Of a DNA stretch of 64,000 nt, positions 1 to 9,884 are shown one piece after another; position 1 is the first letter of the stretch, and the number at the start of each line of letters is the position of its first letter. The position numbers were made by a program, and so were the translations under genes. The notes beneath the pieces are model-generated. The model was not told where the DNA came from, searched no databases, and saw only the letters and a program-made list of their open reading frames with translations. The stretch spans positions 800,666-864,665 of the forward strand of contig NW_005434663.1 in the NCBI RefSeq assembly GCF_000315625.1, read 5' to 3'. This stretch comes from Guillardia theta CCMP2712 (taxonomy: Eukaryota; Cryptophyceae; Pyrenomonadales; Geminigeraceae).

Positions 1-3000
1 AAGAGCGAGACTATCGGCCAGACTGTCCGTTTCGAGCACATTAGCCCTGGTCTAGCCTATATTAACTTCGTCGCTCAGAGTCAGACCGACGACTACAACG
101 GGGCAGCCGCCTACCATGCCGTGGCTGTCACATGTAAATTCGGCCTGGTGTTTGACAAGAGCACCATCTACGTCCCTGCTCCCCCCACAGCTGGAGGGTT
201 GACCACCCTCGCAGTGGCCCTGGAGACTCCCAGCTCGACTAACGTTACCCTCCACTTGGCGTCCTCCGACGAGAGCAAGGCGACGCTGGTCAACCCGACG
301 GTCTTCTTCGTCAGCGGGAGCACGGAAAAAAAGAACATAAGCATCTCCTATGTCGCCTCGTCCACGGCCTCCAACCCCGTGTTCCTGACCGTAACGCTAG
401 AGACAGCAGCTGGTTCGGTGTACTCCAACGTGTCAGTGGACCCCGTTCCTCTCGTCAGCCTCGGAAAGTTTCTCTTCTCATCTCAGGATGTTTTCGTGCA
501 GAAGGGAAGAAGCATTCAGGTGGAAATCTGGCCCAACGTCCCCCCTGATAGCGACGTGACAGTGAGCATTCAAAACTCCAACTCTACCATCGCTCAAGTG
601 TCAGGAGCGATAACCTTTCTAGCGGGTAGAACTGACCGCCTGACGTTCACCGTCGTTCACAGAAGCTTTGGGTCTTGCCGATTGAGCTTCACTGCAAGCA
701 GCAAGGGAAACTTCTTCGGGGTTGTCATGGACAATGCAGTGAATGTCACAGCAAGCTACGGGTTCAGGGTGTTCGAAATGAGTTTCGGCACTTCAGGTTT
801 CGTCCCTGGATCCGAGGTGCAGGTTGGACAAGTTTTCAAGCTGCAGGCGCAACAGACGTCTCCCCTTTCCCGACGGAGTTTTTTCATTGCAACTGACGTG
901 CCGGTGACCTCAACGACGAGGATTGTGGTCGTTTCTTCGAACACGACATGTGTAGTAGCCGGGGACCCTGTAATCCTGGAGCCAGGAGGCTCCCCGTACA
1001 AAACATTCCAAGTCAGATATGGCCTCCTGCCTTGCTCCAGCGTCATCTCGTTCAGGGCTGAGACTACAGGAAACTATCTCGGGGTTGAGTCTGGAGCACT
1101 TGACATCGTGTCTCTACCATCGTTGACTTTCTCTTCCGTCAGAGTCAACGTTCAGTACAAGTCGTATGGCTTCTTCTCTGTCTCCCTCAGCGATCCTCCG
1201 ACGTCGGACGTCAACATCACGGTGGAGTCATCGGATCCAACCATCGCCAGCTTCACCTCTTTCTTGGTCTTCTCCAAGAACAGCACAGGTCCACCTACCG
1301 CCCAGGTCATGCTCACCTACATCAGCCAGGGCTCCTTCGCTCTCAGCTTTTCTGCAGCAGGAGGAAATTACGATGGGCTGCAGTGGGATAACGCAGTGCT
1401 CGGCCTGACCAGCCCGGGCTTGATTTTCTCCTCGACCCTTCTGCAGATTGGCTTCGATGCGTCCATGTCTTTCTCCATCCGCCCCGACACTGTTCCGACC
1501 GAAGTGGCTCTCTTGTACGTGACCAGCTCGCAGCCGGTCATAGCAGAGCCGCTGCTGGAGGTGTACAATCTCAGTGCTGGAACAATTGACAACATCACGA
1601 TCACTGTCAGGTCAACTTGCTCGTCAAGCCCAAGTTTCTGCATCCGGACTGGCTCCGCATTCCTCAGCTTTCGCGCTGTCAGCAACCTGGGAAATTATGA
1701 CGCGATGGAAAATCTCCGGGCGGTCGAAGTTCGCGTGCGATCTCCCGGGTTCGACTTGTCGGTGACGTCAATCAACCTGCAGCGGTACCCAGGAAGCAGC
1801 GTCTTCTACCTCTCCCCTCGAGTCCTCGTCAACGTGGATACGGTCGTGTTTGCTCGATGTATGGATGAGACAGTCTGTCTCGTGCAGCAAGCGCTTGTCA
1901 TGCCGGCGGGTTCCGACGTGACCTCCAAGTTTAACTTCACAGTGTCCTACCAATCTGTAGGGCAGACGTTTGTGAGGTTGACGGTGGAGAATCCTCAAAA
2001 TTCAATCTACTTTCAGATCGACCCGATCTTCATCCCAACAACAGCATACGCCGACCTGACCCTCTCACCGGACTCCCGAGAAATCAAGATCCAGCCCTAC
2101 TCCTCCTACAAGATTCAGCTAACTCCCTCCTTTCCTCTGGTGAACGACATCTTGGTAGAGGTTGTCACCTCCAACCCAAGCATTGTGCTCGCAGCTCAGT
2201 CTACCTTCTCTCTCAGCGCATCAAGCCAGATCGTAGGACTGGACGTGTACGCTGCTGTAGGAATGCGCGTCATTCTGACTGCAGACTTCCAGACGTTCCC
2301 TCGTACTGGTCCGGGAACCATCACTTACCTTCTCAACGAGAACCTCGATGTTGTGTTAGTCGACTGGGACGAGGGACCAAAGAATCAAACCTACTTTGCC
2401 GGGTACAACAATCAATACATGTTGGCCAGGTATCAGTCGCAAGTAATCAACTTGGAACTCCTGTGGATTGGATTTGGGATCGGTCAGGTCGATATCAGGA
2501 TCCGCAGCAAAGATTTTGTCTATGATCGATCTACTTGCAGCAGCTGCATGGTAGTCACCTGTCTCCCTCCTTTCTTGTTCAACCCGCCAAACCTCATTTT
2601 GCAGTCTGCGTCATCTGCAACCGTTCTGATGACCCCGGCAACTCCCGTCACGGCCAACACTCTTCTCAACGTCCAGACGAGGATCGTTGTTGGCCCTGAC
2701 CTGCTCGTGTACGCCGTCAGCACCGTTCAGCCGTCCAGCCTTGAGATCCTCAACTTCGGTCAAGCGGAAGGGCCCAGCAGCCATAGCTTCGTGATCACGT
2801 GTGTTGCAGCTGGCGTTTCTCAGCTGGTACTTCAAGCCAGCGGGGGAGGGTATGATGGCATCAATTATCCAGGGCTGAATGTCACCTGCTTACCTACGTT
2901 CATCATCGTCCCTCCGCAGGCTCCGGGTCCTCTCAGTCCACAGAGCTCTTTCACCTTCTACCTGTCTCCCTCGGAGGCCCCTACCTCCCTCGTCACTCTC

Positions 3001-5039
3001 ATCCTGCTATCCAACTGCTCAGGCATCCTTGATCATCCGGCTAGGTTGTACTTCAGCCCCTACGTCGTGACTCAGAGCCAGACTGTGCAGCTGTCGTACT
3101 CCGTCGGAAGAGCAGACCTTGTGTGTGCTGTTTCTGTCACGTCCTCAGGCGGGAACTATGAAGGTGTCCACGTGCCTGCATCCTTGGTCCTCCGACTGAC
3201 CAGCCCTGCTCTTATCGTGCTGGCAACCTCCATTGACGTTCAGCCAAACAGCATCTCGCTCATTCCCGTCAAGCTCAATACTCTACCAAATGCGACCGTC
3301 ACGGTTGCCGCTATGTCCTCAGACCCTGCGATCGCAAAGGTAGTCGGCAGTGTCTTCATCTCTGATACGGACATACACTTCATCCAGATAGCGCATGTCA
3401 GCGTTGGCCGTTGTCAGGTGTCTTTCTCGCTGACTGCCGCTGACGCGAGCACTTTCTTCTATGCTCCTGCCCCGTCTGCTGTTGTCCAGGTCCGCTCCCT
3501 TGGTCCAGGGTTCCTAGTCAATGTCAGCAGCCTGCTAGTGACACTTGGCGATCATGCCTACATCAGCGTCAGTCTTGACTCTCCGCCCAACTCCCGCACG
3601 CAGCTCATGTTGGAACCGAGCAGCTCAGCACTTGCAGTACAGCCTTCTTACCAGTTCTTCGAGCTTGGAGGTAACCAGACAGCTGTCAGTTTCAGAGTTG
3701 CGTGCAGCCGAAGTGAGATGGTTACTCTGAGCTTGCGTTCCCGAGGAGGAATCTATCATGACATCATCGTGACGGATATCGTGAACGTCTCTTGTCTACC
3801 TATACCCGACGATCATATCACCTTCTCTGCCAAGACCCTGCTGGGCAGGCTGATGAACGTCAGTATCCAGCTGCCTGCCGACGTCAACCAGCTGATCGGG
3901 TTTCAAGTCCAAGCTTCCACAAGCCCGACCTTCACAGTCGTAGGTCTAGACCTGAACCTCTCAAGCACTGAGAGCTCCGTCGTGCTGGGGCCGCTGGTCC
4001 TCGGCTCCTGCTACTTCCTCCGAGTGAGGCCGACCCGCTTGCGAGGGCCGGGACAATGGACGGGGAGCGAGAACTGCAGTGACGTAATCGATTATCCATC
4101 GCGAGTCTTGAACCTGAGGGTAAGTGCTTGTGCAAGGCCTGCCATGCCTCACAGCCTTTCACAGTTGGAACTGATCTCTGACTACTTGATCCGCGTTGAC
4201 TGGGACCCTCCAACCAGCAGAGGACAAGTGAACCCTCTCGCGCCACTCAGGTTTGAGGAGCTCGTTTTCTTCATTGTCTATCAAGCTCTGACGACGGAGC
4301 GCAGCTACCAGGTTGCTATGTTGGATACTAACGGAACCATTCTCTCCTCAACGTACACTGAGTCGACTACTATCGTACAACAAGTGTATGAGTGAACCTA
4401 CCATGACATGACCGTCCAGGTGCTGAAGTCGAAGGGACAATCTTCTCTTGAGATCAGAGTCGGAGCCGTGAGCACGTCACCTTGTCACACTGACGGACTT
4501 GACGACTGTGATAGATCACCGACCTCTCCCCGACTGTGTATCAGACAGCATCGGTATATGTCACCTTGCTGGCCCAACAAGTCCTCTACAACGTACCCTT
4601 GGAGTTGTATCTTTCAGCAACACAGGTCGGTCAGATTGGCTCAAACTCGTACCTGAGCACATAGTTCAGGTCACATCTGCCGTAGCCTCCCTATCTTCTA
4701 TTGTTGTCACGCCAAGGTCAGCTCCGCAAGTCGATGCGGTAAGGACTATTATAGCTATTGCACCTTATCTAATGTGTCTTGGAAGGTCCTGCAGATTGTC
4801 AGCTCAAACCCGGACTCGGTAGAAGCCTTGCTGCCAATCATCATCCTCAAGGCTGGCTCGCTGCTGCCGCAAACCATTCTCCTCCAACACAAGATCAAGG
4901 TAGAGAGGTTGGAACTTTGTTCCGTGTGATGATTCTTGCTCAGGGACTGAGTGTGGTCGACGTTGTGCCAGCCGGGGGGAACTACAACTTTCCCAACGGC
5001 TCTGCTATTATGGTTCTAACTAATGCATCTCCAGCATAG
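1..5039 (+). CDS. Giant secreted/extracellular tandem-repeat protein, 5' end outside window
   Basis: The frame is open from base 1, so the start lies upstream. Proposed exons are 1-4383, 4420-4467, 4515-4625, 4670-4738, 4786-4899 and 4944-5039, giving 1606 residues in the window. The protein consists of about a dozen beta-rich repeats of roughly 100 residues. Most end in a glycine-aromatic motif (GNYLG near 1070, GGNYDG near 1360, GGGYDG near 2842, GGNYEG near 3150, GGNYN near 4970) followed by a hydrophobic strand. N-glycosylation sequons are frequent and lysine is rare, as in cell-surface proteins. The part at about 3800-4470 looks like fibronectin type III sandwiches. Without the last introns the tail has stops and three frame changes; with them every junction is phase 0 and the repeat pattern continues. 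The first junction (36 nt, contains TGA) could instead be an in-frame stop. Exact family not recognised; adhesion or matrix role is inference. Confidence 0.75.
4384..4943 (+). other. Cluster of five ultra-short phase-0 introns
   Basis: Introns 4384-4419 (36 nt), 4468-4514 (47), 4626-4669 (44), 4739-4785 (47) and 4900-4943 (44) all begin GT and end AG, and all fall between codons. Removing them reconnects fragments lying in three frames into a continuous repeat sequence ending at the TAG 5037-5039. The first is the weakest: it has a length divisible by three and contains the only stop of that stretch. Confidence 0.6.
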
Positions 5040-5285
5040 TGATGATTGCTCAACATAAATCATGTGATGTAAGGTACAAGTTTATGTATAAATCTGTGCA
5101 AAATTAAACCTGATGCTAAAAGAACAAATTCATGTGGTTTGAATAGCCTAGATAAAGATAGGGGCTAATTCTTCTTCGCCCGATAACTCTTCAAAGTGAT
5201 ACAACCGAGTAACAACTTGAAACTCTTTGTACCGATGAAAGCAAGCAAGCGGATCATCACGCCTTAATGCAGACCAAAATGAACA
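5040..5285. other. Intergenic spacer between convergent genes
   Basis: AT-richer spacer between the + strand repeat-protein gene and the - strand lipase/TCP11 gene. It should hold both 3' untranslated regions. A TGTAA-containing stretch is visible near 5070; no gene is seen. Confidence 0.5.
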
Positions 5286-8200
5286 TCACAGTCTTGCCTT
5301 TTTCGAAGAACTTTCATCTGCCGCACCGGGTGATCGGGTTGATTTTTCATCATCTGTGACTTTCTCCTTCGACTCTTCAGAAACCGTAAACCCTACTGCT
5401 CCCGCAGAATCATCACTTACGGCCAGCACTGTGTCGCAAGCACCAACCTGCATATCGTCGCCAGGACCTTTCGACGAAGAACTAGCACCAACGAAATTGC
5501 TGGTAGATGTCGTTTGCGATTTCTCTGTTTGCTGCTGCATTCCCAACTTGAACTCCTGGCTCTCCGCCAAGATCATCTGGTTGTACCTGTCGTAGTGCAC
5601 CTTGCGGTTCAAGCTGATCACCTTCCGCACCCTCCTCGCGTTCCTCACAACACGCTCGTACACGTTCCTCACAAACGGCGACTGCGGCACATCTGACTCG
5701 ACCTTGCTCCCGTCCGCTGACACCAGCCGCAGCCACTGCTCCTCCATCGGCCCGTAGCTCTTCTCCAAGACCATCGCAGGCACCTCAAGAAGCCTCTCCA
5801 GCATCTCCCTCGAGTACGCTGACGGCTGGCTGGGCGACAGGCAAGAGGCGATGAGCTCCTTCTCTGCCGCTGACAGCTCGGCCTCGAAGCTCGACGTCGC
5901 TGCCTTGACGCGCTCCTCCTTTTCGACAAGCGACGCCTCGAAGCTGTTGAGCGACGTCTTCAAATGCTCCAGCAGCTCCGTCACCTTCGGGTCCTTCTTC
6001 GTCGCCATCAGTCGCTGCGACGCCACCGCCAGCATGCACGCCGCCAGCACGTCGAAGTGGAAGTCCGCGTGGTACTTGTGTAGCCTGCTGATGTCCAGCT
6101 GCAGGGTCTCCGGGCAAGCGTCGGTCTTGACGGGCTCACTCCCCATGATCAGGCTCAAGACCGCAGCCGTGTGGATCTGCTCGTACGCCGCGCCCTCGCC
6201 CTGGACGAGCTTCGACAGGTCTGCCCGGCCCCTCCCTACCTCCTTCTCTACCACCGCCCGGATCCACTCTGGCGTGCGCTGTAGGTAAGCTGGGTTGGCT
6301 TTGATCTTCTTGTCCATGTGCGCTCGCTCGTACTCGATCCCGTGGTTCTGAATGACGTGAGCGATGTTCCGTAGCCGGGCGTTGGCCGCGTCTACTCTCA
6401 TGACGTTCACCCGCCCCAGCACATACTCCAGCGCCTTGCAGAACAGCGTCGGCTGGTCCTCCGGCGTGCTAGCTCGGAGCTCCTCCTCGAGAGCCTTCCA
6501 GCCTGCCTGCGTCTCCTGCTTCCGCGAGGGCTCCTGCATCTCCATCGCGATCCCCAGCATCCCCTCGATCAACGACACACACGACGACCAGTCCAGCGCC
6601 CCTGACTCGATCTGCTCTTGCCAGTAGGCCGTGTCGATCTTCTCCTTGAGCTCCTTGCTCCGGCTAGGCGATAGGTCGATCATCCCGTCCCTCACCTCCC
6701 CTACCACCTTGAGCACTCGCACGTAGCACGGCGGGGTGAGCCTCAGGTCGTCTACCAGGCTGTCCCAGAAAGCCACCTTGAAGCTCTCCCTCACCTTGGA
6801 CAGCACGGGGTTGTCGAGGTAGCCTGCCCCCTGCTCGTCGAGCTTGAAGGCGGGATCCAGCAGCAGCTCATGCGCCAGCTGCTCGTTGGTCATCCGGCCG
6901 GGCAGCGAAGACAGCCCGGACGCATTCGTCGAGGACGGTAGCTCTGCTGGCCTCGAGCTGCTTCCGGCCCCTTGCGAGGAGGACGATGCTGTCTCCTCCG
7001 ACGGCTCCGCGTCGACCGCAGTGAAGCCTTGCTGTCTTAGCGCCTCGTCGAAGCTCTCCAGCCCCTGGGCTCCTGCGATCTGTAGCATCTTGGCTCGGAG
7101 CTTCGCCTTCTGCGCTCGGAACTCCTCCTTCATAGACATGTACTCCTGGGCTTCAGGGCTGAGGTGTGACTCCGCACGGTAGAGGGCGAGAAGCGCATGC
7201 TTGATGCGCTCGGTGAGCTTGTGCTCGTCCGGGACTTTCCAGTCCTTGAAGCGAGCGAGGTAGACGTTGAGCTGCTTGAGGAAAGATATCCAGGAGCACC
7301 AATCATGCAATGTTACAGGATTAGATTTAGAGCCTTCAATTCTAGCACAGATCTGTTTGAAGGTTTTGACGAGATCAGCAGCAGCATCTTGAACTTGTTT
7401 CTCGAGGTGGCCGATGTTCTCAAAACAGCTTGAAGGTCTTGCATCGATCATAAATGCTGCAAGGAAAACCCTGACATTGGGCCTTTCTTGATCAAGGTTC
7501 GAATTACCGTCGGAAGGCAACTTGGTTTTAATTTTGGCTCTGGTCGCTAAGTACAGAAACGTTTCTAGAGTTTTCTTCATGCATGCAATCACCCATTTAA
7601 CTCGTAAACGAGAAGCCACTTCTTCGAAAGGCACATTGAGCATCCATTCAGAAATGATTTTAGTTCGCTGTACCCTGGATACTTGACATCTGAGAGAATT
7701 CTGATACGCATGAGTTCTAAAGAAACGAATAAGTAGGAAACTTGCTGATTGTGCATCAAGATTCAAATTTTGAACTTGTTTTTTCCTTTTGTACAAGTTT
7801 GTACAACATCGCCAGTAGTACTCTGGGTCGTGAGCTGTTAAATCCTCATCGGTTTGGTTCGCGATTTCTTCATCATTGTCCAAGACTATTGCTTCTGTAT
7901 CTTCATGAAATTCGGATAGACCCAATTCATTCTTATGTAGCGCTTTGAAATACTCTAGAATGCGATCGCCTTTTGCAAGGAAGTTTGAGCAATGCTGAAT
8001 TCTGTTATTGAAGTAACGTGCGAAAGCAAGATTCCCAGACAAGGGTTTGCCAAAAGTGATGCAAGTCAAGTTCTGCTGAGATAAGCAGGACTGAACTGCA
8101 TGAAGCATTATCAATTGTGAAATCAAGCCTCCTAAAGAATATCCGGTGAAATATATTTCATTATCTCCTTGTCTTTCCTTCAAAAAATGGACAAGTTCCT

Positions 8201-8519
8201 TATGTACATTGCTACTGACAAATTTCTGTACATCGTCTACAATGGAAGAGTGAATACATACATTCGGGGGAACATCACTCCAAATCGAATCTACTTCATG
8301 CAGGGGAGAGAGAGAGCATTTCTCGATCCGGATTAACTCAGCATCATGTCGAAGGTGAAATGCTACAATGTAACTTTGCCCAGAACGGAATGCTGCAATC
8401 TTTATGTTTTCAGTTTCCCAGGTTTCAACCGTCTCAGCAGGAATTTCACTGAACTTCGTTGAATCCCAAACATGCAGTGCAGAAGATCCACATATGGCGA
8501 TGATCTTGAAAGTATACAT
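5286..8519 (-). CDS. Class 3 lipase-like domain fused to a TCP11-like region
   Basis: Intronless 1077-residue ORF starting at ATG 8519. Residues about 1-240 look like an alpha/beta-hydrolase of the lipase class 3 type. The nucleophile elbow GYSLGG (Ser128), a following FGKPLSGN segment typical of this family, Asp185 in KGDRILEY and His230 in AHDPEYY form a plausible catalytic triad. Residues about 260-950 resemble the T-complex protein 11 (TCP11) family: helical, with a segment on variable names and an IEYERAHMDK motif that matches the conserved TCP11 YER motif. The C-terminus is a low-complexity Ser/Glu tail ending KKARL. The lipase half and early TCP11 part are AT-rich, then at 7283 the DNA becomes GC-rich and nearly identical to the gene at 12711-15194. 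TCP11 proteins act in signalling or organelle processes in animals; function here is unknown. The fusion is unusual. Confidence 0.8.
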   Translation of the reverse strand: MYTFKIIAICGSSALHVWDSTKFSEIPAETVETWETENIKIAAFRSGQSYIVAFHLRHDAELIRIEKCSLSPLHEVDSIWSDVPPNVCIHSSIVDDVQKFVSSNVHKELVHFLKERQGDNEIYFTGYSLGGLISQLIMLHAVQSCLSQQNLTCITFGKPLSGNLAFARYFNNRIQHCSNFLAKGDRILEYFKALHKNELGLSEFHEDTEAIVLDNDEEIANQTDEDLTAHDPEYYWRCCTNLYKRKKQVQNLNLDAQSASFLLIRFFRTHAYQNSLRCQVSRVQRTKIISEWMLNVPFEEVASRLRVKWVIACMKKTLETFLYLATRAKIKTKLPSDGNSNLDQERPNVRVFLAAFMIDARPSSCFENIGHLEKQVQDAAADLVKTFKQICARIEGSKSNPVTLHDWCSWISFLKQLNVYLARFKDWKVPDEHKLTERIKHALLALYRAESHLSPEAQEYMSMKEEFRAQKAKLRAKMLQIAGAQGLESFDEALRQQGFTAVDAEPSEETASSSSQGAGSSSRPAELPSSTNASGLSSLPGRMTNEQLAHELLLDPAFKLDEQGAGYLDNPVLSKVRESFKVAFWDSLVDDLRLTPPCYVRVLKVVGEVRDGMIDLSPSRSKELKEKIDTAYWQEQIESGALDWSSCVSLIEGMLGIAMEMQEPSRKQETQAGWKALEEELRASTPEDQPTLFCKALEYVLGRVNVMRVDAANARLRNIAHVIQNHGIEYERAHMDKKIKANPAYLQRTPEWIRAVVEKEVGRGRADLSKLVQGEGAAYEQIHTAAVLSLIMGSEPVKTDACPETLQLDISRLHKYHADFHFDVLAACMLAVASQRLMATKKDPKVTELLEHLKTSLNSFEASLVEKEERVKAATSSFEAELSAAEKELIASCLSPSQPSAYSREMLERLLEVPAMVLEKSYGPMEEQWLRLVSADGSKVESDVPQSPFVRNVYERVVRNARRVRKVISLNRKVHYDRYNQMILAESQEFKLGMQQQTEKSQTTSTSNFVGASSSSKGPGDDMQVGACDTVLAVSDDSAGAVGFTVSEESKEKVTDDEKSTRSPGAADESSSKKARL
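5551..7283 (-). repeat. Inverted near-identical copy A of the TCP11 3' module
   Basis: The 1733 bases correspond base for base, with no net length change, to 13431-15163 on the other strand (coordinates sum to 20714). Only about nine amino acids differ over 577 codons. Identity stops abruptly at both ends: upstream the proteins are only moderately similar, downstream they are unrelated. Confidence 0.9.
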
Positions 8520-9059
8520 CTTACTTACAAGTTAGTCACACAGATTTGGCTCTCAATCGTCGCAATTTCGTCCTAAGTTATCGATCATTCTCTCGATCTA
8601 TTCTATTGCAGATTCCCTGTCATCGCTTTCCTCTTCATTATTCGCGCTCCTTGATCAAACACATCCCACAACATGCCGTTCAAATCAATCACTACTGTGA
8701 TTTCCTTGCAATGCACTTCAAAATTCAAATCGTGCAGTGGAAACTTCTAAATCCCCGAGAGCGGAAGAATGAAAGTAGGGGAAATGTTTCGATGAAATTC
8801 CAAAGTTCAAGGAGCATAAATCAATATGAGAATTGCCTTTCTCAAATTTTCAGTTGACCGTGAAGTTCGTGGCTTTTTTTTTTTTTTTTTTGCACAGAAC
8901 TTTCTGTGGCTGTTTCACAGTCAGATGCCAGCGAGGCCGGCTCGGCTCAAAGAATAGTTAAGTAATCAGAAAATTCAAGTTGAGAGCCTGGAGAAGTGCT
9001 CAGGCCGCCACGGAAGAACAAAGTCTCCGAGTGCTCTCACGATGTTGATATCGTGATAT
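8520..9059. other. 5' flank of lipase/TCP11 gene with T18 tract
   Basis: Non-coding by inspection. It should include the promoter of the minus-strand gene starting at 8519. A homopolymer of about 18 T lies at 8873-8890. No clear TATA element is seen close to the start. Confidence 0.45.
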
Positions 9060-9287
9060 GCTTTGTTAAAAAGAAAGCACTGTGCTACTTTTGTCGTTCA
9101 TGCACCTTTCATTGCAATTTCAAGAGTGCAACGATTTTTTGCCGGAATGATTGATATTGTCCGTTTAGTGAAGCTCTGCTATAGTTGACGGTCTCCACTG
9201 GGCCACGTTACACTTTCGAATTCAAATCCCTCCACACCTTTTCACATTATTACATAGGTTCAAGTGTGTTCCGAATGTTTACACCCC

Positions 9288-9581
9288 TTAGTTCACTGCT
9301 AAAATACAAAATACAAGACGTTTCTTGCAGTTCTTCGTGTGCAATACTGCCGGGTCAACAGAGCGTAACTTGGGTATCTTCTTCGTTCCATTTCTACAGA
9401 ACCACAAGTTCCATGCCTGCATCATGCTCCCAAGTTCATCCGGCAGGAAAGCATTAGTGGGAAAAGAACCTCGAAACTCTCCCTCTCGTAGCACCTCTCG
9501 AAGGTACTCTCCGATGAACTCCTTGTGCATGGATGTATTCTCGTTGACTACTTGCATGTTATTCTGACCTGCTGCAATCAT
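9288..9581 (-). CDS. Hypothetical short ORF of composite repeat
   Basis: 97-codon ORF starting MIAAGQNNMQVVNENT. About 60 residues match the ORF at 21664-21876 nearly perfectly, so it is conserved between repeat copies. The two copies differ by a 14-base deletion in the other copy after WNLW that changes the frame. No known domain is recognised. It may be an exon or a remnant of a larger element protein. Confidence 0.4.
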   Translation of the reverse strand: MIAAGQNNMQVVNENTSMHKEFIGEYLREVLREGEFRGSFPTNAFLPDELGSMMQAWNLWFCRNGTKKIPKLRSVDPAVLHTKNCKKRLVFCILAVN

Positions 9582-9599
9582 TGAATCCTGTCTGGGTTC

Positions 9600-9640
9600 T
9601 CTCTGAAATGAATCATTTCAGCCTACATTTCAGCCAGTGA
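9600..9640. other. Palindrome inside composite repeat
   Basis: TGAAATGA and TCATTTCA flank a single base (about 9603-9619), followed by a further CATTTCAG half-site near 9630. The same arrangement is present in copy 2 near 21610-21645, exactly at the junction between the RNase H scrap and the short ORF. Confidence 0.5.
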
Positions 9641-9876
9641 TCCCTCATTCGCGCGACCACGACCCTCGCGTCGTTGGATACTGCATCAGGCTGTTGACTG
9701 CTACCGAGCGCAATTATGACACGACGGACAGGGAACTCCTTGCTATCAAGGATACGCTTCTTTCTTTTCGTTTGTATGCACAGAATTCCCGAAGAGGCTG
9801 CATCGGCTTCTCAAAGGGGAGGAACCGGCTCATTCACTCGCAAAAAGCAATACATCACGTTGATAACGACATGTAG
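9637..9876 (+). pseudogene. RNase H fragment of a Ty3/gypsy-like retrotransposon
   Basis: The 79-codon ORF reads ...RVVGYCIRLLTATERNYDTTDRELLAIKDTL.... This matches the retroelement RNase H signature, in which a Y-(S)-R-x-L-x-x-x-E-x-x-Y-x-x-x-x-(R/K)-E-L-L-A-I segment includes the catalytic Glu. Only this short region is present: no reverse transcriptase, integrase or LTR was found around it. The second copy lies at 21369-21608 on the minus strand with very few changes. Dead remnant carried inside the composite repeat. Confidence 0.65.
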
Positions 9877-9884
9877 ATCCTAGA

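Noticed and set aside
4120-4175. GTAAGT donor followed by CACAG near 4119-4164 in the first gene
   Set aside because: The sequence between reads smoothly into a fibronectin-like strand (RVSACARPAMPHSL) without stop, so I kept it as coding.
5356-7433. Plus-strand ORFs over the lipase/TCP11 gene (and mirror ones at 13115-15223)
   Set aside because: They are antisense or shifted-frame shadows that recur in both TCP11 copies only because the sense sequence is duplicated.
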